From contig JAGXFR010000015.1 of assembly GCA_024637155.1 (NCBI GenBank), positions 1-64,000 on the forward strand: DNA of 64,000 nt, read 5' to 3'. The notes beneath the pieces were generated by a model that made no database searches, was not told the DNA's origin, and saw only the letters and a program-made list of their open reading frames with translations. Positions 25,582 to 34,757 of this stretch are shown here, piece after piece (the stretch's first letter is position 1; every line of letters begins with the position of its first letter). This DNA comes from Burkholderiaceae bacterium. Lineage in GTDB: Bacteria > Pseudomonadota > Gammaproteobacteria > Burkholderiales > Burkholderiaceae_E. A program made the translations under genes and the position numbers.

Positions 25582-26721
25582 ATGATGGGTTCGGTAGGCG
25601 AGGTTCACGCGCAGCGGATGCGCTTCGACGAGGCGCTCGCGCTGCGCAGCGGGGCTTCGCTCGCCGGCTACGACCTCGTCTACGAAACCTACGGCGAACT
25701 CAACGCGGCGCGCGACAACGCGGTGCTGGTCTGCCACGCCCTGAACGCCTCGCACCACGTCGCCGGCACCTACGCGGACGAGCCCGAGAACGTCGGCTGG
25801 TGGGACAACCTGATCGGTCCGGGCAAGCCGCTGGACACCGAGCGCTTCTTCGTGATCGGCGTCAACAACCTGGGCAGCTGCTTCGGTTCGACGGGACCGC
25901 GCACGATTCGTCCGGGCACCGACGAGCCCTACGGGCCGGATTTTCCGGTGATCACCGTGGAGGACTGGGTGCACTCGCAGGCGCGTTTTGCCGACCGGCT
26001 CGGCATCGAGCGTTTCGCCGCGGTTCTCGGCGGCAGCCTCGGGGGCATGCAGGCGCTGGCGTGGAGTTTCCTCTACCCCGAGCGCATCGCCAACGCGGTC
26101 GTGATCGCCACGGCGGCGCACCTTTCCGCACAGAACATCGCATTCGACGAAGTCGCGCGGCGCGCGATCATCACCGACCCGGATTTCCACGGCGGACACT
26201 TCTACCGACACGGGGTGGTGCCGCGACGCGGCCTGCAGGTGGCCCGCATGATCGGCCACATCACCTATCTGTCGGACGACGTGATGGCGGAGAAGTTCGG
26301 CCGCGCGCTGCGCAGCGGCGACTACAGCTTCAGTTTCGATGTCGACTTCGAAATCGAGTCGTACCTGCGTTACCAGGCCGAGAAGTTCTCGAGCTACTAC
26401 GATGCGAACACCTACCTGCTGATCACCCGCGCGCTCGATTATTTCGACCCGTCGCGCGAACACGGCGGCGACCTGGCGGCGGCGCTCGCGGCGACGCGTG
26501 CGAACTTCCTGGTCGCCTCGTTCACCACCGACTGGCGCTTCGCGCCGCAGCGCAGCCGGGAGATCGTCGAGGCGCTGCTGGCCAATCACCGCAACGTCAC
26601 CTACGCCGAGATCAATGCGGCGCACGGCCACGACGCCTTTCTGCTCGATGACCCGCAGTACCATGGGCTGCTGCGCGCGTACTTCGAGCGCATCGTCGCC
26701 GGGCTGGGGAGCGGCCGATGA
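25582..26721 (+). CDS. metX: homoserine O-acyltransferase MetX
   Basis: A 379-residue alpha/beta-hydrolase-fold homoserine acyltransferase, first committed step of methionine synthesis. Nucleophile Ser in [11 protein letters not shown], Asp in SFTTDWRF, His in [24 protein letters not shown] is the family block near the active site. Whether acetyl- or succinyl-CoA is used cannot be read with confidence; betaproteobacterial MetX proteins paired with MetW are often succinyl-transferases. ATG 25582 (or 25585) has only a weak ribosome-binding site. It overlaps metW by 4 bases and is controlled by the SAM-II leader. Confidence 0.93.
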   Translation: MMGSVGEVHAQRMRFDEALALRSGASLAGYDLVYETYGELNAARDNAVLVCHALNASHHVAGTYADEPENVGWWDNLIGPGKPLDTERFFVIGVNNLGSCFGSTGPRTIRPGTDEPYGPDFPVITVEDWVHSQARFADRLGIERFAAVLGGSLGGMQALAWSFLYPERIANAVVIATAAHLSAQNIAFDEVARRAIITDPDFHGGHFYRHGVVPRRGLQVARMIGHITYLSDDVMAEKFGRALRSGDYSFSFDVDFEIESYLRYQAEKFSSYYDANTYLLITRALDYFDPSREHGGDLAAALAATRANFLVASFTTDWRFAPQRSREIVEALLANHRNVTYAEINAAHGHDAFLLDDPQYHGLLRAYFERIVAGLGSGR

Positions 26722-27314
26722 CGCTGACGCTGCGCCCCGACCTCGCGCTGATCGCCGACTGGATTCCGCACGGCTCGACCGTGCTCGACCTGGGCTGCGG
26801 CGACGGGGCACTGCTCGCGCATCTCCAGCAGGAGAAAGGCTGCCTCGGCTACGGGGTTGAGATCGACGACGCCTCGGTGCTCGCCTGTGCGCAGCGCGGC
26901 GTCAACGTGATCCAGCGCGACATCGAAGCCGGGCTCGGCATGTTTCGCGCCAGTCGCTTCGACGTGGTGGTGCTCTCGATGGCGATCCAGGTCACGCACC
27001 AGACCGAAAAGGTGCTGCGCGAGATGAGCGAGGTGGGCGCGGATGGAATCGTCTCGTTCCCGAACTTCGGCCACTGGTTCCACCCCTGGTCGATCCTGCG
27101 CGGACGCATGCCGGTGTCGCGCGAGATGCCCTACGAGTGGTACAACACGCCGAACCTGCACCTGGTGACGCTGCTGGATTTCGAGGATTTCCTCGCGAAG
27201 TTCGGTTTGCAGATCACCGCGCGCGCGTTCCTCGCCAACGGGCTCCCCGTGACCTGGCTGCCCGGATTGCGCGCGACGCAGGGAATTTACCGGTACCGGC
27301 GCGGCGTGGGCTGA
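26718..27314 (+). CDS. metW: methionine biosynthesis protein MetW
   Basis: A 198-residue MetW with a methyltransferase-like Rossmann fold: [15 protein letters not shown] is motif I, then [25 protein letters not shown] and [12 protein letters not shown]. MetW partners MetX in methionine synthesis in proteobacteria and is needed for full acyltransferase activity in species studied. ATGA overlap with metX shows tight coupling. Confidence 0.93.
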   Translation: MTLTLRPDLALIADWIPHGSTVLDLGCGDGALLAHLQQEKGCLGYGVEIDDASVLACAQRGVNVIQRDIEAGLGMFRASRFDVVVLSMAIQVTHQTEKVLREMSEVGADGIVSFPNFGHWFHPWSILRGRMPVSREMPYEWYNTPNLHLVTLLDFEDFLAKFGLQITARAFLANGLPVTWLPGLRATQGIYRYRRGVG

Positions 27315-27321
27315 GGTTCCT

Positions 27322-27337
27322 GCGGGGACGCCCCCGC
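27322..27337. terminator. bidirectional stem-loop between metW and the crotonase gene
   Basis: GCGGGG (27322-27327) and CCCCGC (27332-27337) form a 6-bp stem with the loop ACGC in the 28-base gap between two converging genes. It has no long T run on either side but is well placed to end both transcripts. Confidence 0.5.
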
Positions 27338-27342
27338 GCGGC

Positions 27343-28134
27343 TCAATCCTCGCGCCGCAGCAGCGCGGCGAGCCGGCGCTGGAGCTCCGGCGCCTGCATC
27401 GTCTGCCGATAGGCGGCGGACATTGCGCGATCGAGCGCGGCGCGTTCCTCGGCACTGCCGCCGGCGGCGAGCGCCAGCAGATGGCGCTTCATCGCCGCCA
27501 CCGCGCCGGGCTCCGTTTGCTCGATGGCCTCGCGCAGGGCCGCGAGCCGCTCGTCGAGCGCGGCGCGTTCGACCACCTCGGAGAGAAAGCCGATGCGCAG
27601 CATTTCGTCGGTGTCGATGCGGGTCGCGGTGAGCATCAGGTGGCTCGCGGCCGTCAGTCCGAGACGGGTGACATAGCGGCGCAGGCCGCCCGGATAGAAA
27701 TGCAGTCCGAAGCGCGCCGCCGGATTGAGCATTCCGATGCCCGGCACGCCGATGCGAATGTCGCAGCACAGCGCGATATCGGTTGCGCCGCCGTAGACGC
27801 TGCCGTTGAGCGCAGCAATCGTCGCGAACGGGAGCGTTTCGAGCGTGTCGAGCAGCTGCTCGAAGCGCTCGTCCGCAGCCGTTTCGATCGCCTGCAGCGT
27901 GTAGCCGGAACTGAAGCTGCGCTCGCCCGCGCCCGTGATGAGCAGCGCGCGCACCTCCTGCGGGTCGGCGTGCACGGAAGCGAGCAGGGGCAGCAGCGCG
28001 TCAAGGTCCGCCGGGTCGATGCGGTTGTGCTCGGCCGGGCGGTTCAGGGTGATCTCGAGCCAGCCGTTGTGGTGACGCGCGAGCGGCGCACCGTCGTGCG
28101 TCGCGATGGGTGCGAAGTCCTTCGGCAGATCCAT
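27343..28134 (-). CDS. enoyl-CoA hydratase/isomerase family protein
   Basis: A 263-residue crotonase-fold protein. LEITLNRPAEHNRIDPADL is the N-terminal signature and SFSSGYTLQAIE and NGSVYGGATDIALCCDIRIG give the oxyanion-hole loops. The usual two glutamates of enoyl-CoA hydratase are not evident (the second loop has GATDIA), so it may be an isomerase, hydrolase or decarboxylase of a CoA ester rather than a hydratase. ATG 28134 or GTG 28146. It is the last gene of a minus-strand operon with a cupin and a RuBisCO-like protein. Confidence 0.85.
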   Translation of the reverse strand: MDLPKDFAPIATHDGAPLARHHNGWLEITLNRPAEHNRIDPADLDALLPLLASVHADPQEVRALLITGAGERSFSSGYTLQAIETAADERFEQLLDTLETLPFATIAALNGSVYGGATDIALCCDIRIGVPGIGMLNPAARFGLHFYPGGLRRYVTRLGLTAASHLMLTATRIDTDEMLRIGFLSEVVERAALDERLAALREAIEQTEPGAVAAMKRHLLALAAGGSAEERAALDRAMSAAYRQTMQAPELQRRLAALLRRED

Positions 28135-28155
28135 GGTGGGCGCCACGGCGTGGGC

Positions 28156-28617
28156 TCAGGCCGCGCCGTCGTCGGCCAGAAACGCGGCGAGGGCGGGATT
28201 GCGGGCGAGCCGAGCGCGCTCGTCGGAATCGGGAAGTTGCGGGCGATCGCGCTCGCTCGGCACGAGGCAGAGGAATCCGAGCGGCGCATCGGGGTCGGCG
28301 CGGAACTGGTGCCAGGTGCGGGGCGGAACGCGCACCAGGTCGCGCTCGGCGAGGGTGTGAACGGCGTCGCCGACGAGGCAGCGACCCCGGCCGCGCAGCA
28401 CCATCACCGCGTGCACGTGTTCGTGGCGCTCGAGACTCGAGTGGCCGCCGGGCGCGATTTCGAAGTAGCGCCACTGGCTTGCACCCGGCGCGTCGTCGAA
28501 AAGAATCTGGCGCGTGATGTCGCGAAACGCCGCGCCGCCCGCCTCCTTGTAGGCGAGACGCTCCACGTCTTCCCAGCCGTAGGCCGCATCGGCGCGGCGC
28601 ACGATCTTCTCGCTCAT
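28156..28617 (-). CDS. cupin-domain protein
   Basis: A 153-residue single-cupin protein. Motif 1 is GGHSSLERHEHVHAVMVLRGRG with a full set of metal ligands (H, H, E-position replaced by the following His/Val region), and motif 2 is VPPRTWHQFRA with the last His. Probably a metal enzyme or isomerase. Its ATG overlaps the stop of the RuBisCO-like gene, so the two are translationally coupled. In Rhodospirillum rubrum a cupin works with a RuBisCO-like protein in methylthio-sugar metabolism; whether that applies here is open. Confidence 0.82.
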   Translation of the reverse strand: MSEKIVRRADAAYGWEDVERLAYKEAGGAAFRDITRQILFDDAPGASQWRYFEIAPGGHSSLERHEHVHAVMVLRGRGRCLVGDAVHTLAERDLVRVPPRTWHQFRADPDAPLGFLCLVPSERDRPQLPDSDERARLARNPALAAFLADDGAA

Positions 28618-29774
28618 GACTTGACTCCCCTGCGACCGACCCGCTCCACGAAGGCGCGCGCCCGCCGCTCGACGCCTTCCGGCGCCTCGAGCAGGTTGCC
28701 GCCGATCAGCAGCATCAGGTCGATCCCGTATTCTGCGACGATCTCGTCGACGCGCTCGACCGTCATCCCGCCCGCGGGCACCGGCAGCGTGTCGCGATGC
28801 CCGGCGAGCGGTGCGCGGGCGCGCGCGGCGATCGCCTGGCAGGCTGCGCGGTCATAGGAAAAGCGGCCGCCGAAATTCGGGAAGATCGTGGCGTCCGCGC
28901 CGAAAAGGCGAAACAGGAATCCGAGCAGCAGGGCCGGGTCGATGCGACCCGAGCCGGCGAGCGCCGGATGGGCGAGGATCGGCACGCCGATTTCCTCACG
29001 CAGTTCGACGAATCCGGGAATGCCCAGGATCATCGGGCACGCCAGCACCATGGCCACGCCTTCGGCACGCACGAGCGCGCACTGCTCGGCGCGCCGACGC
29101 GCTCCGCCCGAGAGGCTGGGGGCGTAGACGGTGCGTCCGCCCGTGGCCCGGTTGGCGGCCGCGACGGCGCGTTGCACCAGCGGAACCCGCCGTGCGAAAG
29201 GCGCATAGGCCTGGTCAGCGATTCCATGGTCGTCCTTGATCACGTCGATGCCCGCGAGCGCGAGCGTGTGGGCCAGTTCGGCCAGTTCCTCGGGCGCGAG
29301 TCCCTGGGGCTTGAGCGCGGTGCAGGTGAGCGCGCGGCCGTGCGCGCCGGTGCAGGCGCGGATTCCGGCGATGCCGTGCGCCGGGCCGGGGAACGCGGCC
29401 AGCATTTTCGCGGGAAGCGCCAGATCGACGAGCTCGACCTCGGGTTGCAGCGAGGCGTTGCCGAAGGCCATGTTCATCAGCTGGCCGGCATCGTCGCCCA
29501 CCGTTTGTGCGGCGAGCGAGATCGTCACCCGAAACGCCTGCGGCGCGTCGGCGCCGGTTCCGATGCCGGCTCGCGGGGCGCTCGCGCGTGCGGGTTCAAT
29601 GGACTCGACCCGCCCGGCAATCGTTTCGCGGATCGCGACGCTGCGCACCGCGGCAAGCGGCATTTCGACGCTCTGTTCGATGGCGAGCGCGCCCGCGCGC
29701 TCGGCGATTGCGGCGGCCGGGGAGGTGATCCGGTAGGTGGCGAGGATGCGCGCGTCGGCGTCGGTTCGGCTCAT
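28614..29774 (-). CDS. RuBisCO-like protein (form IV)
   Basis: A 386-residue RuBisCO large-subunit-fold protein. Seen: TALKPQG with Lys155 (RuBisCO Lys175), IKDDHG at 179-184 where Lys180 and Asp182 match the carbamylated Lys201 and Asp203 but His183 replaces Glu204, His269 in LAHPALAG, GGR at 302-304 in place of the loop-6 Lys, AGG at 334-336 and GG at 358-359 for the phosphate. So it keeps the phosphate site and carbamate Lys but cannot be a CO2-fixing RuBisCO. Relatives enolise or isomerise phosphorylated sugars. Start ATG 29774; a TTG three codons earlier is possible. First gene of an operon with cupin and crotonase. Confidence 0.88.
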   Translation of the reverse strand: MSRTDADARILATYRITSPAAAIAERAGALAIEQSVEMPLAAVRSVAIRETIAGRVESIEPARASAPRAGIGTGADAPQAFRVTISLAAQTVGDDAGQLMNMAFGNASLQPEVELVDLALPAKMLAAFPGPAHGIAGIRACTGAHGRALTCTALKPQGLAPEELAELAHTLALAGIDVIKDDHGIADQAYAPFARRVPLVQRAVAAANRATGGRTVYAPSLSGGARRRAEQCALVRAEGVAMVLACPMILGIPGFVELREEIGVPILAHPALAGSGRIDPALLLGFLFRLFGADATIFPNFGGRFSYDRAACQAIAARARAPLAGHRDTLPVPAGGMTVERVDEIVAEYGIDLMLLIGGNLLEAPEGVERRARAFVERVGRRGVKS

Positions 29775-29876
29775 GGCTGGCAACGGGAAAACGGGCGGGC
29801 GCGGGTGCCGTCAGGCGATGCTTTGACACTACCATGATGGACGGAGCACGTGGACCGGGCCCGGAGAGGCCCGGCT

Positions 29877-29908
29877 GCACAGGAATCCTTGTGCACAGGA
29901 ATCCTTGT
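29877..29908. repeat. two adjacent copies of a 16-bp direct repeat
   Basis: GCACAGGAATCCTTGT occurs twice with no spacer (29877-29892 and 29893-29908), immediately upstream of the 20-bp palindrome and within the icmF/RuBisCO-like divergent promoter region. It may be a regulator-binding array or the trace of a recent small duplication. Confidence 0.85.
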
Positions 29909-29928
29909 TGACGTTTACGTAAACGTCA
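29909..29928. promoter_or_regulatory. perfect 20-bp palindrome, probable operator of icmF
   Basis: TGACGTTTACGTAAACGTCA reads the same on both strands. It overlaps a -35-like TTGACG (29908-29913) and lies 46 bases before the icmF start. The ACGT-rich core resembles the operators of LiuR (MerR family) and related regulators of branched-chain amino-acid and acyl-CoA catabolism in proteobacteria. The palindrome is certain; the regulator is inferred. Confidence 0.7.
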
Positions 29929-29974
29929 TTTACCGTTTCCGGATCACCGCCGACGGCCCGAAGGGACAATACCG

Positions 29975-32900
29975 ATGACTGACCTCAGCGAGGCCCGCAA
30001 GCTGGCCACCTATAAACCCACCCACAAGGTGCGCTTCGTCACCGCGGCGTCGCTCTTCGACGGACACGATGCCGCGATCAACATCATGCGGCGCATCCTC
30101 CAGTCGATGGGCGCCGAGGTGATCCATCTCGGGCACAACCGATCGGTGGAAGAAATCGTCACCTGCGCCCTGCAGGAGGACGCGCAGGGCATCGCGGTGA
30201 GCTCCTACCAGGGCGGGCACGTCGAATTCTTCCAGTACATGATGGACCTGCTGCGCAGCCGCGGCGGCGAGGAAATCCAGGTCTTCGGCGGCGGGGGCGG
30301 GGTGATCGTGCCCGACGAGATCCAGGCATTGCGCGACTACGGCGTCACGCGGATCTATTCGCCCGAGGACGGCCAGCGCGTGGGGCTGCAAGGCATGATC
30401 GGCGAGATGCTCGCGCTGTGCGACATCGATCTCGCGCCAGTGGCGCGGGCGGATCTGGCGGCGCTGCGCGGGCACGACGATCGCGCGTGGCGTTCGCTCG
30501 CGCGGCTGATCACCGTGCTCGACAACGGCGCGGGGCGCGACGACGGCGGATTGACGGAATTGCGCGCGCAGCTGCACGCTGCGGCGGCGGATTGCAAGGT
30601 GCCCACGCTGGGCATCACGGGCACGGGCGGCGCGGGCAAGTCGTCGCTGACCGACGAGCTGATCCGCCGGCTGCGGCTCGACCAGGACGACGCGCTGCGC
30701 GTCGCGCTGATTTCGATCGACCCTTCACGACGCAAGTCGGGCGGAGCGCTGCTGGGTGACAGGATCCGGATGAATGCGATCGGCCCGTGGGGCGAGGGCG
30801 GCCAGCGCGTGTTCATGCGCTCGCTGGCGACCCGCGCGGCGGGCAGCGAAATCAGCGTGGCGCTGCCCGACGTGATCGCGGCGTGCAAGGTGGCGCGCTT
30901 CGATCTGATCATCGTCGAGACATCGGGGATCGGGCAGGGGAACGCGGCGATCGCTCCGCTCGTGGACGCTTCGCTGTACGTGATGACGCCCGAGTTCGGC
31001 GCTGCCAGCCAGCTCGAGAAGATCGACATGCTCGATTTCGCGGATTTTGTCGCGATCAACAAGTTCGATCGCAAGGGCGCCGCCGATGCGCTGCGCGATG
31101 TCGCCAAGCAGGTGCAGCGCAACCGCGAGGCATTCGACACCACGCCCGATCAGATGCCGGTTTTCGGCACGCAGGCCTCGCGCTTCCACGACGATGGCGT
31201 GACGGCGCTCTACCAGGCGATCGTCGCGCGGCTCGCTGCGTTCGGACTCACGCTGCAGCCCGGGCGGCTCGCGTCGGTCGACGTGCGCCACAGCAGCGCC
31301 GCCAACGCGATCGTGCCGCCGCAGCGCGCGCGCTATCTCGCGGAGATCGCGCAGGAGGTGCGCGACTACAAGGCGCACGCGGCGGCGCAGGCGCGGATCG
31401 CGCGCGAAGTCCAGCAGTTGCGCGCCGCCGCGCGCATGCTGGCGCAGGAGGCGCCGGCTGCTGCCGGCAAGGCCCGGCCCGGCACGCCGGACGACCCGGC
31501 GGGTGTCGCCGCGCTGGAGTCCCTCGCGCAGCGGCGCGACGAGAGTCTGGACCCGGCGTCGCGCAAGCTGCTCGCGATGTGGCCCGACATGCGCAAGGCC
31601 TATGCGGGCGACGAGTACGCGGTGCGCATCCGCGACCGCGAGATTCGCACGTCGCTGGTGAGCACCTCGCTTTCGGGCACCAAGATTCCCAAGGTCGCGC
31701 TGCCACGCTATGAGGATCACGGCGAACTGCTCAAGTGGCTGATGCTCGAGAACGTCCCGGGCTCCTACCCGTACACCAGCGGGGTGTTCGCGTTCAAGCG
31801 CGAGAACGAGGATCCGACGCGGATGTTCGCTGGAGAGGGCGATGCGTTTCGCACCAATCGGCGCTTCAAGCTGCTCTCCGAGGGCATGCCCGCGAAGCGG
31901 CTGTCGACCGCGTTCGACTCGGTGACGCTCTATGGTCACGACCCCGATCCGCGCCCCGACATCTACGGCAAGGTCGGCAATTCGGGGGTGTCGATCGCGA
32001 CGCTCGACGACCTGAAGGTGCTCTACGGCGGCTTCGACCTGTGTCACCCGGGCACCTCGGTGTCGATGACGATCAACGGCCCGGCGCCGACGATTCTGGC
32101 GATGTTCATGAACACGGCGATCGACCAGCAGGTCGACAAGTTCGTCGCCGACAACGGCCGCCAGCCCACCGACACCGAGTATCAGAAGATCCGCGCCTGG
32201 ACACTGTCGACCGCGCGCGGCACGGTGCAGGCCGACATTCTCAAGGAGGACCAGGGCCAGAACACCTGCATCTTCTCGACCGAATTCTCGCTCAAGGTGA
32301 TGGGCGACATCGCCGAGTATTTCGTGCACCACGCGGTGCAGAACTTCTATTCGGTGTCGATCTCCGGTTATCACATCGCCGAGGCCGGAGCCAACCCGAT
32401 CAGCCAGCTCGCGTTCACGCTCGCCAACGGCTTCACCTACGTCGAGGCGTACCGCGCGCGCGGTCTGCACATCGACGATTTCGCGCCCAACCTGAGTTTC
32501 TTCTTCAGCAACGGAATGGACCCGGAATACACGGTGATCGGGCGCGTGGCGCGGCGCATCTGGGCGGTGGCGATGCAACAGCTCTACGGCGCCAACGAAC
32601 GCAGCCAGAAGCTCAAGTACCACTGCCAGACCTCGGGGCGTTCGCTGCACGCGCAGGAGATCGACTTCAACGACATTCGCACCACGCTGCAGGCGCTGAT
32701 CGCCACCTACGACAACGCCAACAGCCTGCACACCAACGCCTACGACGAGGCGATCACCACGCCCACCGAGGAATCGGTGCGTCGCGCGATGGCGATCCAG
32801 ATGATCATCAACCGCGAGTGGGGGCTGGCGAAGAACGAGAACCCGAATCAGGGCAGCTTCATCATCGACGAGCTCACCGAACTGGTCGAGGAGGCGGTGC

Positions 32901-33316
32901 TCGCCGAGTTCGAGCGCATCGCCGAGCGTGGCGGCGTGCTGGGCGCGATGGAGACCGGTTACCAGCGCGGCAAGATCCAGGACGAGAGCCTCTACTACGA
33001 GACGCGCAAGCACAGCGGCGAATACCCGATCATCGGCGTGAACACCTTCCGCAATCCGCAGAGCGATCCCACCCCGCAGACCGTCGAGCTGGCGCGCTCC
33101 ACCGAGGCGGAGAAGGCCTCGCAGCTCGAGCGCCTGCGTGATTTCCAGCGCCGCCATGCGAAGGCATCGGGCCCGATGCTCGAGCGCCTGAAGGCTGCGG
33201 TGATCGAGAATCGCAATGTCTTCGAAGTGCTGATGGATGCGGTGCGGGTATGCTCGCTCGGGCAGATCACCACCACGCTGTTCGAGGTCGGCGGGCAGTA
33301 TCGGCGCAGCATGTAG
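29975..33316 (+). CDS. icmF: fused isobutyryl-CoA mutase IcmF
   Basis: A 1113-residue fusion of three parts: B12-binding domain at the N-terminus (DGHDAA at 29-34 holds the cobalt-ligand His), a MeaB-type GTPase chaperone with P-loop GTGGAGKS around 215-222, and the methylmalonyl-CoA-mutase-type substrate domain in the C-terminal half (GEDPTR-like [51 protein letters not shown]). IcmF interconverts isobutyryl-CoA and butyryl-CoA through adenosylcobalamin, with GTP-driven quality control of the cofactor. Some homologues prefer pivalyl-CoA; substrate choice cannot be settled here. Divergent from the RuBisCO-like operon, under a palindromic operator. Confidence 0.95.
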   Translation: MTDLSEARKLATYKPTHKVRFVTAASLFDGHDAAINIMRRILQSMGAEVIHLGHNRSVEEIVTCALQEDAQGIAVSSYQGGHVEFFQYMMDLLRSRGGEEIQVFGGGGGVIVPDEIQALRDYGVTRIYSPEDGQRVGLQGMIGEMLALCDIDLAPVARADLAALRGHDDRAWRSLARLITVLDNGAGRDDGGLTELRAQLHAAAADCKVPTLGITGTGGAGKSSLTDELIRRLRLDQDDALRVALISIDPSRRKSGGALLGDRIRMNAIGPWGEGGQRVFMRSLATRAAGSEISVALPDVIAACKVARFDLIIVETSGIGQGNAAIAPLVDASLYVMTPEFGAASQLEKIDMLDFADFVAINKFDRKGAADALRDVAKQVQRNREAFDTTPDQMPVFGTQASRFHDDGVTALYQAIVARLAAFGLTLQPGRLASVDVRHSSAANAIVPPQRARYLAEIAQEVRDYKAHAAAQARIAREVQQLRAAARMLAQEAPAAAGKARPGTPDDPAGVAALESLAQRRDESLDPASRKLLAMWPDMRKAYAGDEYAVRIRDREIRTSLVSTSLSGTKIPKVALPRYEDHGELLKWLMLENVPGSYPYTSGVFAFKRENEDPTRMFAGEGDAFRTNRRFKLLSEGMPAKRLSTAFDSVTLYGHDPDPRPDIYGKVGNSGVSIATLDDLKVLYGGFDLCHPGTSVSMTINGPAPTILAMFMNTAIDQQVDKFVADNGRQPTDTEYQKIRAWTLSTARGTVQADILKEDQGQNTCIFSTEFSLKVMGDIAEYFVHHAVQNFYSVSISGYHIAEAGANPISQLAFTLANGFTYVEAYRARGLHIDDFAPNLSFFFSNGMDPEYTVIGRVARRIWAVAMQQLYGANERSQKLKYHCQTSGRSLHAQEIDFNDIRTTLQALIATYDNANSLHTNAYDEAITTPTEESVRRAMAIQMIINREWGLAKNENPNQGSFIIDELTELVEEAVLAEFERIAERGGVLGAMETGYQRGKIQDESLYYETRKHSGEYPIIGVNTFRNPQSDPTPQTVELARSTEAEKASQLERLRDFQRRHAKASGPMLERLKAAVIENRNVFEVLMDAVRVCSLGQITTTLFEVGGQYRRSM

Positions 33317-33325
33317 GAGGCTGTC

Positions 33326-34744
33326 GTGACAAGGCGAAAAGCAGTGCAGCCTCGCGCGCCCCGGACGCTCTCCACCCCGGTTGCGCCGGCCCCGGTTGGG
33401 ACACACGCCCGCCGATCGGCGCTCGGCGTCATCGCCGCGGGCCTCGGCTTGCTGGCGTCGACGCCCTCGCTGGCGCAGGGGCTTCCCGAGCGTCGTCTGC
33501 CGCGCTCCGCTGCCCCGCAGGCGCCCGCCGAGGGCGCCGCGGCACCGCTGCGCGCACTTGCGCCGGAATTGATGCGCCTGCCGGCGTCGGAGGAGATCGG
33601 CGCGTTCGCTGTTGGCGATGGCGAACTGCTGGCGGTGACGCGCGCAGGTGTGCTGTTGCGCCTCTCCGGGAAGGAATGGCTGAAGCTCGCCGACGGTTTT
33701 GATCCGCTCGCCCCGCTTGCGGCGGGCCACGGCAGGATCGCGGGCCGCTCGCTCGCCGGGTGGCTGCGGGTGTTCGAAGGCGGCAAGATCGTGCGCACGG
33801 CCGGGCCGCGGCTGGCACCGTTCGGCGGATTCATCAACCTCCCCGACGGGATCATCGCGGTGACCGGACCGCACGTCGCCGGCGGGTCCCGGCCCAAGCG
33901 CGGGGAGGAGGGTGACGCCGCGGATCCGCTGCGCGCGACACGGCTCGTGCGCTTTTCGTTCATGGATGGCTGGCGCGAATCCGCCCGTTCGGACTTCGTG
34001 GTGATGCCGGATGCGCGCCCGCTGCTGGTCGAACTCGACTGTCCGGAGGCCGGCCCGGGGCCGGGCGGGCAGCTCGTGGTGCTCGCCGGCCCGAGCGAAT
34101 TGCGCTATCGGCACGGCGTGCTCGGCGACGGCGTCGAGGCCACCCAGCTCATTTACGCCGCGTGTCGCAGCCTCACTCCGCTGGCCATGCTGGAACTGGC
34201 CGACCCCTACGTCTTCGAAGACGTCGCGCCGCGCCGCTTCGCCGAACTCGAGACGGGACACGAACTGCTGGCGACCGTGCAGTCCGGTCCGCAGGGCGCG
34301 GCGCTGGTGCTCGTCGGACGTCCCGTGCCGGGCGGCGCGGAGCTCGAGATCATCGCGCAGGGTCCGCCGCTCGGCACGCGCAATCGCTGGATGGCGCCGA
34401 TCGTCGTGGGGCACCGGCTTTACGCGATCCACACCCCGCATATCGGCGGCGTGCTCACCGGCTACCGCCGCGTGGGCGCGCGGCTGCTGCCGACGCGCCT
34501 GCGCGACGGGGTTTCGAACCACTCGATCGGTTCGCGCAATACCAACCTCGCGACGCCGGTCGGGACGCTGCTGATCGTCCCGTCGCAAAGCCATCGCGAA
34601 CTGGTGGCGCTGGATCTCGAGGCCGATGCGGCCCCGCGCTGGCGCGTGGCCCTCGAGGCGCCCGTCGTCGCCCTGGCGGCCGTCGGCGAGCAGGTTTTCC
34701 TGCTCGACGCGCGGGGCCGCGCCTACGCGGCGAGCCTGCGCTAA
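33326..34744 (+). CDS. exported protein of unknown function, beta-propeller-like
   Basis: A 472-residue protein starting with GTG. A Tat/Sec-like signal follows an Arg-rich head (HARRSALGVIAAGLGLLASTPSLA, cut near residue 50). The mature part is made of many short beta strands with spaced segments such as FAVGDGELLAVTRAGVLLRLSG and VVALAAVGEQVFLLDARGRAYA, which suggests a repeat barrel or propeller, but I do not recognise a family. No cysteine motif or enzyme signature. It starts 9 bases after icmF. Confidence 0.65.
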   Translation: MTRRKAVQPRAPRTLSTPVAPAPVGTHARRSALGVIAAGLGLLASTPSLAQGLPERRLPRSAAPQAPAEGAAAPLRALAPELMRLPASEEIGAFAVGDGELLAVTRAGVLLRLSGKEWLKLADGFDPLAPLAAGHGRIAGRSLAGWLRVFEGGKIVRTAGPRLAPFGGFINLPDGIIAVTGPHVAGGSRPKRGEEGDAADPLRATRLVRFSFMDGWRESARSDFVVMPDARPLLVELDCPEAGPGPGGQLVVLAGPSELRYRHGVLGDGVEATQLIYAACRSLTPLAMLELADPYVFEDVAPRRFAELETGHELLATVQSGPQGAALVLVGRPVPGGAELEIIAQGPPLGTRNRWMAPIVVGHRLYAIHTPHIGGVLTGYRRVGARLLPTRLRDGVSNHSIGSRNTNLATPVGTLLIVPSQSHRELVALDLEADAAPRWRVALEAPVVALAAVGEQVFLLDARGRAYAASLR

Positions 34745-34757
34745 AGGGAGGTTCATC

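Noticed and set aside
28614-29774. A CO2-fixing RuBisCO and, with sbtA, a carbon-fixation locus
   Set aside because: The loop-6 Lys and the Glu204 equivalent are missing, so the protein cannot carboxylate ribulose bisphosphate; it is 12 kb from sbtA with unrelated genes between.
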